Source: Brevibacterium sp. 'Marine' (GTDB taxonomy: Bacteria > Actinomycetota > Actinomycetes > Actinomycetales > Brevibacteriaceae). From it: 64,000 bases of DNA. Position numbers and translations under genes: made by a program. The DNA lies in NCBI RefSeq assembly GCF_012844365.1, contig NZ_CP051626.1, forward strand, positions 868,001 to 932,000. The letters run 5' to 3'. Positions within the stretch are counted from its first letter, which is position 1; each line of letters begins with the position of its first letter. The notes under the pieces are model-generated. The model was not told where the DNA came from, did no database searches, and was given only the letters and a program-made list of their open reading frames with translations. This document shows positions 25,587 to 34,839 of this stretch, one piece after another.

Positions 25587-27128
25587 ATGAGCACACTCAG
25601 TTCGGACCCGGCCAATGGCGGCCTGGGTTCCCCGCTCGGCAATGCCGCCGAGCGGAATTCCACGGAGGTCGGGCACGCATCCGCGGCCGCGGCCTCACTC
25701 GATGCCCGCCGCATCGGAATCCCCGCGCTCGTCTTCATGATCATCGCCGCCTCGGCGCCGTTGACCGTCGTCGCCGGCGGCGTACCCAGCAACTTCGCCG
25801 TCACCGGTCTGGTCGGGATTCCGCTGTCCTTCGTCGTCCTCGGAATCGTCCTCATCCTCTTCGCGATCGGCTATGCCGCGATGAGCCGCCACGTCCACAA
25901 CGCCGGCGCCTTCTTCGCCTACATCTCGAAAGGTCTGGGCAAGCCCGCCGGGATGGGGGCGGCGATGACCGCGCTCGTCGCCTATAACGCCATGCAGATC
26001 GGCATCGCCGGAATGTTCGGCTTCGTCTTCTCCTCGTTCCTCGACACCCTCTTCGGCGTCTCCTGGTCCTGGTGGGTCTGCGCCCTCATCGCCTGGGTCA
26101 TCGTCGGCATCATGGGAGTCCTCCGCGTCGACTTCTCCGCGAAGGTGCTCGGCATCATCGTCGGCGCGGAGTTCCTCGTCGTCATCGTCTTCGACATCAT
26201 CGGACTCGCCCACAGCCCCGAAGGCATCACCGGCGACGGGCTCGCGTTCGATCAGCTCTTCGCACCCGGGGTCGGCGCGGCCCTGGCATTCTCGATCGCG
26301 GCTTTTATGGGCTTCGAATCCGGGGCCATCTACAACGAGGAGGTCAAGGATCCCCGTCGCACGGCCGGTCGGGCCACCGTCATCGCCGTGAGCATCATCG
26401 CGGTGTTCTATGCGTTCTCCGCCTGGGCGATGGTCATCGGCGAAGGGGCCTCGCAGGTCATCGGCCGCTCCCAGGAATTCGGACCCGACCTCATGTTCGT
26501 CTTCCTCGGCGAACACGCCCCGGTGTGGTTCGTCGACCTCGGCAACCTGCTGTTCCTCACCTCGCTGCTGGCCGCACTCGTGGCCTTCCACAACATCGTC
26601 GCCCGCTACGTCTTCGCCCTCGGCCGGGACCGAGTCCTTCCGCAGTCGCTGGCCAGGACCTCACGACGCACCGGCGCGCCGGTGGCCGGCTCCCTCACCC
26701 AGTCGGCGCTGGCACTCGTCATCATCCTCGTCTTCGCCGTGGTCGGCTCCGGCAGCGATGACCCGCTGTTCCCTGTCGTCACCCTCTTCACCTGGCTGAC
26801 GAACATGGGTGCCTTCGGGCTCGTCCTGCTCATGGCGCTGACCGCGCTCGCCGTCGTCGGCTTCCTGCGCACGAAGTCGGGGGAGTATTCGCTGTGGACC
26901 CGCGTCATCGCCCCCGGCCTGTCTGCGGTCGGATTGCTCGCCCTGTTCGTCGCCATCGTCATCAACTTCAATGTCCTCATCGGCGCAGAGGGCACCTCGG
27001 TGCTGTCCTGGCTGCTGCCGGCCATCGTTCTCGTCCCCGGGCTCATCGGCACGATCTGGGCCATCGTCCTCCGCTCGTCCGCGCCGCACCTCTATGCAGG
27101 AATCGGTTCGGGTGGTTCCCTGGGATGA
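25587..27128 (+). CDS. APC-superfamily amino acid/amine permease
   Basis: A ~513-residue membrane transporter with about 12 hydrophobic segments. The first helix region IPALVFMIIAASAPLTVVAGGVPSNF and the conserved GFESGAIYNEEVKDPRRT segment place it in the APC superfamily. Uptake of an amine or amino acid for the neighbouring oxidases is the natural role. The ATG at 25587 follows AGGTGG at good spacing; a GTG nine bases upstream is inside that ribosome site. The aldehyde dehydrogenase begins 97 bases downstream. Confidence 0.87.
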   Translation: MSTLSSDPANGGLGSPLGNAAERNSTEVGHASAAAASLDARRIGIPALVFMIIAASAPLTVVAGGVPSNFAVTGLVGIPLSFVVLGIVLILFAIGYAAMSRHVHNAGAFFAYISKGLGKPAGMGAAMTALVAYNAMQIGIAGMFGFVFSSFLDTLFGVSWSWWVCALIAWVIVGIMGVLRVDFSAKVLGIIVGAEFLVVIVFDIIGLAHSPEGITGDGLAFDQLFAPGVGAALAFSIAAFMGFESGAIYNEEVKDPRRTAGRATVIAVSIIAVFYAFSAWAMVIGEGASQVIGRSQEFGPDLMFVFLGEHAPVWFVDLGNLLFLTSLLAALVAFHNIVARYVFALGRDRVLPQSLARTSRRTGAPVAGSLTQSALALVIILVFAVVGSGSDDPLFPVVTLFTWLTNMGAFGLVLLMALTALAVVGFLRTKSGEYSLWTRVIAPGLSAVGLLALFVAIVINFNVLIGAEGTSVLSWLLPAIVLVPGLIGTIWAIVLRSSAPHLYAGIGSGGSLG

Positions 27129-27225
27129 CGTAAGCGTTCCGACCGCCCGAAACAGCCGTACACACCGCCGGAAAATGACCACACCAACCGCCGCCGACCA
27201 CCCGGTCGCCGATCAAAGGAGCACC

Positions 27226-28656
27226 ATGACCGCCGAGGCAACCGCCACCGAAATGACCACCACCGCTGGAATTCTTGCCGCCATCGTCGACCCCGCCGGA
27301 CGCGAGATCCATGATCCCGCCACCGGCGAGGTCGTCGGCCGCACTCACGAAGGCACACCGGCAGAGATCGACGCTGCCGTGGCCGCCGCACGCAAGGCCC
27401 AGTCGGCGTGGGCCGCGCGCACCTCCCAGGAGCGCAGCGACCTGCTGGGCAAAGCCGCCGATGCGATCGAAGCCTCCGCCGAGGCGCTGGCCGAACTGCT
27501 CTCCCGCGAGCAGGGCAAACCGCTCAATGGACCCAACGCGCGTTTCGAAGTCGGTGCGTGCGCGGCCTGGCTGCGTGCGAACGCTGCTTTCGAGCTCGAA
27601 CCCGACGTTCTCGTCGATGACGGTGAGACCCACGCCGAACTCCACTACCGTCCCGTCGGCGTCGTCGGAGCCGTCGGGCCCTGGAACTGGCCGATGATGA
27701 TCTCCGTCTGGCAGTTCGCGCCCTCACTGAAGATGGGCAACACCGTCGTCCTCAAGCCCTCGGAGTACACGCCGCTGTCCGTGCAGGCGCTCGTGGCCGT
27801 GGTCAACCAGGTGCTGCCGGCGGATGTGCTCGCAGTCGTTCCCGGAGACGGAGCGGTCGGTGCCGCTCTGACCAGCCACGCAGACGTCGACAAGATCATG
27901 TTCACCGGGTCGACGAAGACCGGACAGGCGATCATGCGCACCGCCGCCGACAACCTCGCCCGCATCACTCTCGAACTCGGCGGCAATGACGCAGGCATCG
28001 TCCTCGAGGATGCCGATCCCGCCCAGATCGCGGGAGACCTGTTCTGGGGCGCGTTCATCAACACCGGACAGACATGTGCGGCGATGAAGCGGCTCTACGT
28101 GCCCGAATCCCTGTACGACCAGGTGTGCCAGGCCCTCGTCGAGGTGGCCGGACAGTCTCCGATGGGCGTGGGCTTGGACGAGGAGAACGTCCTCGGTCCG
28201 TTGCAGAACAGGCAGCAGTACGACATCGTCGCTCGTCTCGTCGACGCGGCCAAGGACGGGGGAGCCCGCGTGCTCCTGGGAGGCGACCCCGTCGCCGACC
28301 AGCCCGGCTACTTCTACCCGACGACTCTGGTCGCTGACATCGACAACGACAATCCGCTGGTGGCCGAGGAGCAGTTCGGGCCGGTGCTGCCGATCATCAA
28401 GTACACCGACCTCGACCAGGCCATTGAGTGGGCCAACGAACTCGAAGTCGGTCTCGGGTCCTCGGTGTGGGGCACGGATCTCGACGTCTGCCGGCAGGTC
28501 GCGGCTCGCCTCGAGGCGGGGACCACGTGGATCAACAAGCACGGTGCCGTCGATCCCCGCGTGCCCTTCGGTGGGGTGAAGAAGTCCGGCTTCGGTCTCG
28601 AATTCGGTCTCGAGGGGCTCAAACACGTCAGCGTCCCCCAAGTCATCTCCTGGTAA
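27226..28656 (+). CDS. Aldehyde dehydrogenase (NAD(P)+)
   Basis: A 476-residue member of the ALDH superfamily. The N-terminal Rossmann region has VGPWNWPMM, the general-base Glu is in ITLELGGNDAG and the catalytic Cys in NTGQTCAAMKRLY. I start at the ATG at 27226, which has AAAGGAG four to five bases upstream; the longer open frame overlaps the permease gene and is not used. It likely oxidises the aldehyde made by the amine oxidase or GMC enzyme to the acid. A palindromic repeat begins three bases after the stop. Confidence 0.92.
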   Translation: MTAEATATEMTTTAGILAAIVDPAGREIHDPATGEVVGRTHEGTPAEIDAAVAAARKAQSAWAARTSQERSDLLGKAADAIEASAEALAELLSREQGKPLNGPNARFEVGACAAWLRANAAFELEPDVLVDDGETHAELHYRPVGVVGAVGPWNWPMMISVWQFAPSLKMGNTVVLKPSEYTPLSVQALVAVVNQVLPADVLAVVPGDGAVGAALTSHADVDKIMFTGSTKTGQAIMRTAADNLARITLELGGNDAGIVLEDADPAQIAGDLFWGAFINTGQTCAAMKRLYVPESLYDQVCQALVEVAGQSPMGVGLDEENVLGPLQNRQQYDIVARLVDAAKDGGARVLLGGDPVADQPGYFYPTTLVADIDNDNPLVAEEQFGPVLPIIKYTDLDQAIEWANELEVGLGSSVWGTDLDVCRQVAARLEAGTTWINKHGAVDPRVPFGGVKKSGFGLEFGLEGLKHVSVPQVISW

Positions 28657-28659
28657 TTA

Positions 28660-28715
28660 CTACCCGACGGCGGCCCAGCAACCTCGCGCGAGGTTGCTGG
28701 GCCGCCGTCGGGTAG
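28660..28715. repeat. 56-bp palindromic repeat, copy 6
   Basis: CTACCCGACGGCGGCCCAGC... loop CGCGCG, right arm GGGCCGCCGTCGGGTAG. Every base of the 25-bp arms pairs, and the T-to-C change at base 6 is matched by A-to-G on the other arm. It lies between the convergent aldehyde dehydrogenase (3 bases) and phosphoesterase (31 bases) stops. Confidence 0.93.
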
Positions 28716-28746
28716 CACTGAGAGCAAGGTCTCTCCAGAGGGGCCC

Positions 28747-29571
28747 TCAGCTGATCACTGCCCCGTGGAGGATGAACGGGTCAAAGACCGGGGCCGCCTC
28801 GGCGAGGTGGCAGGGGTCGATTCCGACGATTCTGCGGCCGGCATGTTCGAAAGTGGCATGGCGGTGATCGACGTCGAGTCTGATCTGCTGTTGGATCCAG
28901 GATTCGGCCGACCACCGGCTGCGGTTCCAATCGAACGCACTCGAATGGCCATGGATCTGATTGAACGGCATTTCGGTCCCGAGCCGCGGCCAGGAAGGAT
29001 AAACTTCCGTCCCGGCGGCTGCCCATACCGGACCGGCGTTGTCGTCATCGACACCGAGGAGCATCGTCCCGGGATGCCAGAGCGCTCCATCGTCGGCGGC
29101 TTCCTTCAACGCCGCCACCGTCGCTTCGGCGCTGTCGGGGGCTCCGAGCCCATGGCGCCAGAAGCCAGCCGTCAGGCCGGCATGGGTGATCAGCCACTCC
29201 TCGCCTGAGTCGTCGATGACGGCCGCCGCCGGTCTGAGACGACCATCTGCCCACCAATCCCGCAGCTGCGTCTGGGCGGCCTCGTCGATGGTTTCATTCC
29301 ACCCGAAGATTGGTCGGTCGACGTAGAGCTGCTCGTGATTGCCCACGATCTGAGTCCACACGCCTCGTTCCAGAAGGTCGGCGACGAGGCCGACGACCTC
29401 AGCGGATGCCGGGCCACGGTGGACCAGGTCGCCCACTTGGACGACATGGAGGTCCTGCGGCCACTCGATCGCGGATCCGAACCGCACACCGAGCTCTCCC
29501 AGGAGATGGGCGAGCGGCCCGAAATGGCCGCCGACGTCTCCGATTACGGCGATTCGGGTGTGGACATTCAT
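28747..29571 (-). CDS. Calcineurin-like metallophosphoesterase
   Basis: The metal-binding motifs of the PPP/calcineurin-like fold are in order: IAVIGDVGGHF (N-terminus), VVQVGDLVHRGP, VGNHEQL, ITHAGLTAGFW and IHGHSS. At ~275 residues it resembles bacterial serine/threonine phosphatases or Ap4A hydrolases; the substrate is unknown. The start at 29571 (MNVHTRIAVIGD) puts the first motif near residue 8, as usual. The gene stands alone between two palindromic repeats. Confidence 0.82.
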   Translation of the reverse strand: MNVHTRIAVIGDVGGHFGPLAHLLGELGVRFGSAIEWPQDLHVVQVGDLVHRGPASAEVVGLVADLLERGVWTQIVGNHEQLYVDRPIFGWNETIDEAAQTQLRDWWADGRLRPAAAVIDDSGEEWLITHAGLTAGFWRHGLGAPDSAEATVAALKEAADDGALWHPGTMLLGVDDDNAGPVWAAAGTEVYPSWPRLGTEMPFNQIHGHSSAFDWNRSRWSAESWIQQQIRLDVDHRHATFEHAGRRIVGIDPCHLAEAAPVFDPFILHGAVIS

Positions 29572-29712
29572 GGTCTCAACCTGTCTGCGCGTCGACGGCG
29601 TCGCTGTGAGAGGAAGAGGCACCGCGCGTTGCGGCTAGCCGAACGGCAGTGCTGGTTGAAAGATCCATACCCGCAGTCTCTCTCGTTCCGCACCAACTTT
29701 GCGCTTCCAGGA

Positions 29713-29768
29713 CTACCCGACGGCGGCCCAGCAACCTCGCGCGAGGTTGCTGGGCCCCCGTCAGGTAG
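29713..29768. repeat. 56-bp palindromic repeat, copy 7
   Basis: CTACCCGACGGCGGCCCAGC... loop CGCGCG, right arm GGGCCCCCGTCAGGTAG. The arms have diverged at two uncompensated positions (C against C, C against A). It lies nine bases past the methyltransferase stop and upstream of the phosphoesterase start. Confidence 0.9.
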
Positions 29769-29777
29769 TAATAAGGG

Positions 29778-30419
29778 CTATTCGGGCGGTAATACGTGAA
29801 TGCCGTCGGGACCGTCGGCTGTGCGGCGGTTACCTTGGGCCAAATAGATGCTGACTGACCACGGTGATTCGGAATCGAATGCGCCGAGGTGCCAGTCTCC
29901 ATAACGATGCCCAAGTCTCAGTGATGTTCCGGCCGCGCAGTGATCGAGATCGGCAGGGCCGCCTCGTCGATGGGTCGTTGTTCCGACAACGAGGCGACCG
30001 CCTGGCGCCAGCAGCTCGTCTGCGGCGGCGAATGCCCTTGAGAGCTCCGCCCGGGTCAGAAAAGCCGGCACGTTACCTGACATGAGAATGAGATCGAAGT
30101 TCTTCGGTAGCCGATGATCTGTCATCGTTCCAGGTGACAGGTCTGTCGCTGACAGCTGCCGGAACCAAGCAGCGTCGAATAGGTCAGTCGCTACCTGCAG
30201 GACCTCAGGCGTCGGGTCGATGCCGAATGTCCGGTGCCCGGCCGTGCGCAGTGCCGCGACTGCGCTGCCGATCCCGCAGCCGATATCAAGGATCGTCGCC
30301 CCGCGGGGCGCGAGCATATCGATGAACCGGGCGTCGACATCGAGGTCGACACCTGTTTGAGCCAACCGCCGCATTTTTGCGGCGTAGTCCGAAAGATCGG
30401 GCGAACGCACCATCTCCAC
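29778..30419 (-). CDS. Class I SAM-dependent methyltransferase
   Basis: A 213-residue protein. The SAM-binding motif I is ILDIGCGIGSAVAALRTAG, followed by FGIDPTPEVL (motif II acidic residue) and FDLILMSGNVPAFL. The accepting substrate is not apparent. It lies between two palindromic repeats and has no obvious operon partner; codon use is a little less GC-biased than its neighbours. Confidence 0.82.
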   Translation of the reverse strand: MEMVRSPDLSDYAAKMRRLAQTGVDLDVDARFIDMLAPRGATILDIGCGIGSAVAALRTAGHRTFGIDPTPEVLQVATDLFDAAWFRQLSATDLSPGTMTDHRLPKNFDLILMSGNVPAFLTRAELSRAFAAADELLAPGGRLVVGTTTHRRGGPADLDHCAAGTSLRLGHRYGDWHLGAFDSESPWSVSIYLAQGNRRTADGPDGIHVLPPE

Positions 30420-30460
30420 AGTCTCTCACTCGTTTCCGCGCTGACTTCGCGCTCCTCGAA

Positions 30461-30516
30461 CTACCTGACGGCGGCCCAGCAACCTCGCGCGAGGTTGCTG
30501 GGCCGCCGTCAGGTAG
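30461..30516. repeat. 56-bp palindromic repeat, copy 8
   Basis: CTACCTGACGGCGGCCCAGC... loop CGCGCG, right arm GGGCCGCCGTCAGGTAG: a perfect palindrome in both arms. Its outer edge overlaps the end of the LysR gene by eight bases, and the TGA inside GCTACCTGAC is the LysR stop codon. The methyltransferase start is 42 bases away on the other side. Confidence 0.93.
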
Positions 30517-31405
30517 CAAGAGGGGAGGGGAAGAGGGTGCGGATGATGTCGAGCACCCTCGCCAGCGCCTCGGACGGATTGTTCCGGCGCCAGCCGAGGG
30601 CGAGAGTGAAGGAATCCCCGCCCTCGGCGAGGCGGACATAGCGCACCCCGTCGATGCGGATGTGATCCGAGGACTCGACGACGACGGCCATGCCGACCTG
30701 CGCGCCGACGAGCGCCAGCAGGCTGTAGGGATCCGGTGCCTCCTGGACGACTTGTGGCAGGAAACCGGCGTTATCGGCCAGCCGCATCATCACCTCTCTG
30801 ACCTGAGATCCGTGCGATGGGGCATAGGAGATGAACGGCTGACCGGCGAGTTCGCCCATGCTCACCGACTGGCGCTCGGCCAGCTCATGCCCCGAGGGCA
30901 TGGCGATCATGACGCTCTCCTGTCGGATGACGTGGACCTCGACACCGGCCGGCACCGGCGGGCTGATGATCGCGAGATCCGTCTCCCCGTCGCGCAGCGC
31001 GATCGCGGCCTCCCCGCAGTACATCTGCGGCTGCAGGTCGAGGCTGATGCCAGGGTGCCGTTCGCCGACCTCGCGGGCCAGTCTGGAGAGGATGGAGTAG
31101 CCGCTCGTGCCGCCGAATCCGATGCGCACCCGGCCCGCCAGACCCTGCTGTGCGGCCCGGGCGATGCGCCGGGCACCGTCCACCTGAGTCCCGATCGCAG
31201 CGGCGGGTTCGAGCAGCGCCTCACCCGCCGGCGTCAGTCGGACCCGCCGGGTCGTCCGCTCGAACAGATCGACGTCGAGGTCTCGTTCGAGCGCGCGGAT
31301 CATCTGGCTGAGTGCGGGCTGCGCGATGTGCAGACGTTCCGCGGCCCGCCCGAAATGCAGCTCCTCGGCGACGGCGAGGAACGCCGTGACCTGCCTGAAC
31401 TCCAT
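30509..31405 (-). CDS. LysR-family transcriptional regulator
   Basis: A 298-residue LTTR. The N-terminal winged helix is clear (MEFRQVTAFLAVAEELHFGRAAERLHIAQPALSQMIRALE), followed by the periplasmic-binding-protein-like effector domain. It diverges from the acyl-CoA dehydrogenase gene, the usual arrangement for a LysR activator and its target. A 12-bp palindrome lies between them. The last codons and the stop come from a copy of the 56-bp repeat, so the natural C-terminus may have been altered by insertion of that repeat. Confidence 0.9.
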   Translation of the reverse strand: MEFRQVTAFLAVAEELHFGRAAERLHIAQPALSQMIRALERDLDVDLFERTTRRVRLTPAGEALLEPAAAIGTQVDGARRIARAAQQGLAGRVRIGFGGTSGYSILSRLAREVGERHPGISLDLQPQMYCGEAAIALRDGETDLAIISPPVPAGVEVHVIRQESVMIAMPSGHELAERQSVSMGELAGQPFISYAPSHGSQVREVMMRLADNAGFLPQVVQEAPDPYSLLALVGAQVGMAVVVESSDHIRIDGVRYVRLAEGGDSFTLALGWRRNNPSEALARVLDIIRTLFPSPLAT

Positions 31406-31434
31406 GACCTACCCCTACCGCCCAGATTGATAAC

Positions 31435-31446
31435 TATTTGCAAATA
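31435..31446. promoter_or_regulatory. Palindrome TATTTGCAAATA, candidate LysR site
   Basis: A 12-bp perfect palindrome in an AT-rich patch between the divergent LysR and acyl-CoA dehydrogenase genes. It has the T-N-A dyad style expected of LysR recognition sites. Confidence 0.55.
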
Positions 31447-31527
31447 ATCACCTCGATATTACCTCTTGGACTCTGAGTAATTCCGATGGCACTCTTGAAG
31501 ACGACCCCGACGCCCCAGGAGACCCTC

Positions 31528-32727
31528 ATGACCACAGCCACCGCAGACACCGCCCCAGACACCACCGCTGACCCCTCCGACCTGCTCAACCTCGCCGGAC
31601 TCCTCACCGCCGATGAGCTGGCCCTGCGCGCGAAGGTCCGGACCTTCGTCGATGATCGGATCCGCCCGAACATCGCCGACTGGTACGAAAGCGCAACCTT
31701 CCCGACCGAGATCGTGGCCGAGATGGGCGAGCTCGGCCTCCTCGGCATGCATCTGCAGGGGTACGGCTGCCCGGGACGTTCCGCCGTCGAATACGGTCTC
31801 GCCGCCCTCGAACTCGAGGCCGGTGACTCGGGACTGCGCACCTTCGTCTCCGTGCAGGGATCGCTGGCGATGTCGGCCATCCACAAATTCGGATCCGAAG
31901 AGCAGAAGAACCGCTACCTGCCCGGAATGGCCAAAGGAGAGATCATCGGCTGCTTCGGACTGACCGAACCCACCGCCGGATCCGACCCGGCCTCCATGGC
32001 CACCACCGCCACCCGCAATGCTGACGGATCGTGGACCCTCAACGGCGCCAAACGGTGGATCGGTCTGGCCTCGATCGCCGATATCGCCGTCATCTGGGCC
32101 GCCACCGACGACGGTATCCGCGGCTTCCTCGTGCCCACCGACACCCCCGGTTTCACCGCCACCCCGATCACGCAGAAGCTGTCGATGCGGGCCTCCATCC
32201 AGTGCGATATCGACCTGGAAGACGTGGAATTGCCCGCCGAGGCGGTCCTGCCCGAGGTCACGGGCCTGAAGGGTCCGTTCTCCTGCCTCAACGAGGCCCG
32301 GTACGGAATCATGTGGGGCGCCATGGGCGCTGCCCGCGACTCCTTCGAAGTCGCTCTCGACTACGCACAGAACCGACTCCAGTTCGACAAGCCGCTCACC
32401 GCCTATCAGATCACTCAGGAGAAGCTGGTGAATATGGCCCTCGAGATCCAGAAGGGCACGCTCCTGGCCATCCAGACCGGACGCCTCAAGGATGCCGGCA
32501 CCCTCGACCCCGTGCAGATCTCCGTCGGCAAACTGAATAACTGCCGCGAAGCCATCGCCATCTGCCGGGAGGCCCGGACGATGCTCGGCGGCAACGGCAT
32601 CACACTCGAATACTCACCGTTGCGGCACGCGAACAACCTCGAGTCCGTGCGCACCTACGAAGGCACGGACGAGGTCCACACGCTCATCCTCGGCCGCCAC
32701 ATCACCGGCCAGCAGGCCTTCCGCTGA
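31528..32727 (+). CDS. Acyl-CoA dehydrogenase, glutaryl-CoA dehydrogenase type
   Basis: A 399-residue flavoenzyme. CFGLTEPTAGSDPASM is the conserved FAD/acyl-CoA segment. The C-terminus RHANNLESVRTYEGTDEVHTLILGRHITG contains the catalytic Glu in the position and context typical of glutaryl-CoA dehydrogenases. If that assignment holds it makes crotonyl-CoA from glutaryl-CoA, a step in lysine and tryptophan breakdown. AGGAG is seven bases before the ATG at 31528. It is probably activated by the divergent LysR regulator. Confidence 0.88.
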   Translation: MTTATADTAPDTTADPSDLLNLAGLLTADELALRAKVRTFVDDRIRPNIADWYESATFPTEIVAEMGELGLLGMHLQGYGCPGRSAVEYGLAALELEAGDSGLRTFVSVQGSLAMSAIHKFGSEEQKNRYLPGMAKGEIIGCFGLTEPTAGSDPASMATTATRNADGSWTLNGAKRWIGLASIADIAVIWAATDDGIRGFLVPTDTPGFTATPITQKLSMRASIQCDIDLEDVELPAEAVLPEVTGLKGPFSCLNEARYGIMWGAMGAARDSFEVALDYAQNRLQFDKPLTAYQITQEKLVNMALEIQKGTLLAIQTGRLKDAGTLDPVQISVGKLNNCREAIAICREARTMLGGNGITLEYSPLRHANNLESVRTYEGTDEVHTLILGRHITGQQAFR

Positions 32728-32760
32728 ACTGCCCCGGGCACGGTCAACCGGTGCAACCGG

Positions 32761-33834
32761 TCAGCCGCTGACGAGCGCTCCGCCGACCCACACCTCAGCA
32801 GGGGCGCGCAGAACCCCCACGTCATCCCGCGGATCGGTCTCGAAGACCAGCAGATCCGCACGGGCACCGTCGACGATCCGGCCCCGATCGTCCAGTCCGA
32901 GCGCAACGGCGGCCCCCGACGTGGCCGACCGGATCGCCTCGGCGACGGTCATCCCTGCCTCGATGAGGTACCCGAGTTCATCGTGCAGCGACGCCCCGTG
33001 GGGCACGGGCGCGAACGGCGTCTCATTCGCATCGGTGCCCGCAATGATCCGCGCTCCCGCCGCATGCAGGGCGCGCACATTCGACACAGCGAGCGCGAAC
33101 GCGGAATCGGCATGATCGCCGAGGCGGGCCTCGGCGATCGCACGCATCATCACCAAGGTGGGGGAGACGATGGTGCCCGTGGTGACGATCCGAGAGATCG
33201 TCGCCTCGCTCAGCCGTGCCACGAAAGGGACGTGTGTGAGCACATCGACGCCGGCCGCGAGGCCGCGATCGTACGCCCTCGGTGTGACCGCATGCGCGAC
33301 GGTGCGCAGCCCCCGGCCGCGGGCTCCGTCGACGAGCGCCCGCAGCGTTTCGACGTCGAGCGCGGGCACCTCGGTGGCGTCCGGGTCCTCGATGATGATC
33401 TTGATGAGATCGGCCCCACCGGCCTCCCGCCAGTCGAGGAACCGGTCGGCATCCTCGGGCCCGGTGACACCGGATTCGACGGGGAATCCCATCACCTCGA
33501 TCTGTGTGCTTCCCGGCGCCGAGGCGGCCGATCCCGCGCTGATGATCGCCGGGATTCCGCGGTCGGACCGGAACTCGTCGACTAACGAGTCCGGATGCGT
33601 TCCGAGATCGACGAGTGTCGTCAGTCCCGAGCGAAGCGCGTCGACGAGCGGTGCCCGTGATTTCAGGTGCACATGGGTGTCGATGAGACCGGGCAGGACG
33701 TACCTCTCCGCGGCCGCCCCTGTCCCGCCCTCGGCCGGGTAGATCGACGTGATCGTGTCACCGAAGTCGATGTCGACAGGATCCCCGACGGCGGCGTCGC
33801 CGTCGATGATGTGTACGTTGCGCAGAATCGTCAT
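32761..33834 (-). CDS. Amidohydrolase (imidazolonepropionase-like)
   Basis: A ~357-residue metal-dependent hydrolase. Metal ligands are readable: LIDTHVHLKSR (HxH), a His in VAHAVTPRAY and in LTHVPF, and the Asp in IIAGTDANETPF. The C-terminal GARADLLVFETDP closes the small beta-domain. The start is the ATG at 33834, with GAGGG upstream. It follows an SDR gene on the same strand by 35 bases, so the two may form an operon. The substrate is unknown. Confidence 0.82.
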   Translation of the reverse strand: MTILRNVHIIDGDAAVGDPVDIDFGDTITSIYPAEGGTGAAAERYVLPGLIDTHVHLKSRAPLVDALRSGLTTLVDLGTHPDSLVDEFRSDRGIPAIISAGSAASAPGSTQIEVMGFPVESGVTGPEDADRFLDWREAGGADLIKIIIEDPDATEVPALDVETLRALVDGARGRGLRTVAHAVTPRAYDRGLAAGVDVLTHVPFVARLSEATISRIVTTGTIVSPTLVMMRAIAEARLGDHADSAFALAVSNVRALHAAGARIIAGTDANETPFAPVPHGASLHDELGYLIEAGMTVAEAIRSATSGAAVALGLDDRGRIVDGARADLLVFETDPRDDVGVLRAPAEVWVGGALVSG

Positions 33835-33869
33835 GGCTTCACCCTCGTCATCGTAAGCATCGGCAGTCC

Positions 33870-34754
33870 TCACAATTCCGGGAATCCGACCCCGGTGAGC
33901 TCTTCGGACACCGTCCACAGTCGCCGGGCCACCTCGGTGTCGGTGGACTTCGCCGAACGGGATGCGAATCCCGGTTTTCCGCGGATCTCGAACGGACCGG
34001 TCGGTCCGATGTAACTGTCTCCGGGCAGGTCGGCGACAGCGGCACAGAGGATCGGCCGGGCCCCGTTCTGCTCGCTCTGGGCGACCACCCGGGTGAACGC
34101 GCGGCTGACTCGGGCGTCCAAGGAGCCGTCATCGCTGGTGGAGAAGAGGTTCGTCGCCGCCATTCCCGGGTGGGCTGCCGTCGCGATCACCGAGGATGAA
34201 TGCTCGGACAGTCGACGCTGGAGTTCATTGGTGAAGAGCAGATTCGCCAGCTTCGACTGGCCATAGGCGGCCATCGGTCGATACGGTCGCCGCCTCCACT
34301 GGAGGTCGTCGAAGTCGATCGTGCCGAACCGGTGGGCAATCGAGGAGACGGTGACGATGCGCTCACGCACCTGCGGCAGCAGCAGGTTCGTCAGGGCGAA
34401 ATGACCGAGGTGGTTCGTCCCGAACTGCGATTCGAATCCGTCGACGGTCCGGAACAGGGGAGGGATCATGATCCCGGCATTGTTGATGAGGAGATCGATC
34501 GGTGCGGTGAATTCCGCAGCGAAGTCGCGCACCGAGGACAGGTCGGCGAGGTCGAGGTCGCGCACCTCGGTGCTGCCGGGCATCGTCGCTGCGGCGGCCT
34601 CACCCTTCGCACGATTGCGCACGGCCAGGACGACATGAGCGCCCCGCCCCGCCAGCACGCGTGCGGCGACCCGGCCGAGTCCGCTGTTCGCGCCGGTGAT
34701 GAGGGCCGTGCGCCCCGTGAGATCGGGAATGCCGTAGTCGATCGGAGAAGTCAT
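33870..34754 (-). CDS. SDR, retinol-dehydrogenase-like
   Basis: A 294-residue short-chain dehydrogenase. The cofactor loop is [32 protein letters not shown] and the catalytic [11 protein letters not shown] follow. The pattern [12 protein letters not shown] is typical of the retinol dehydrogenase/WWOX-like branch. It is upstream of the amidohydrolase on the same strand and diverges from the ABC transporter pair. Confidence 0.87.
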   Translation of the reverse strand: MTSPIDYGIPDLTGRTALITGANSGLGRVAARVLAGRGAHVVLAVRNRAKGEAAAATMPGSTEVRDLDLADLSSVRDFAAEFTAPIDLLINNAGIMIPPLFRTVDGFESQFGTNHLGHFALTNLLLPQVRERIVTVSSIAHRFGTIDFDDLQWRRRPYRPMAAYGQSKLANLLFTNELQRRLSEHSSSVIATAAHPGMAATNLFSTSDDGSLDARVSRAFTRVVAQSEQNGARPILCAAVADLPGDSYIGPTGPFEIRGKPGFASRSAKSTDTEVARRLWTVSEELTGVGFPEL

Positions 34755-34820
34755 GAGGTCATCCTAGGGGCCCGCCCTGGCAGTCGGCTGTTCATCCGAG
34801 CCGCCACCTCACCGAATTTG

Positions 34821-34839
34821 TTAGGGTAGCCTTCGTGCC
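34821..34839 (+). promoter_or_regulatory. Candidate iron box (DtxR/IdeR half-site)
   Basis: TTAGGGTAGCCT matches 11 of 12 positions of the first two-thirds of the actinobacterial iron box TWAGGTWAGSCTWACCTWA, but the last third does not match. It runs into the GTG start of the first ABC gene. If real, the ABC pair would be iron-regulated. Confidence 0.35.
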
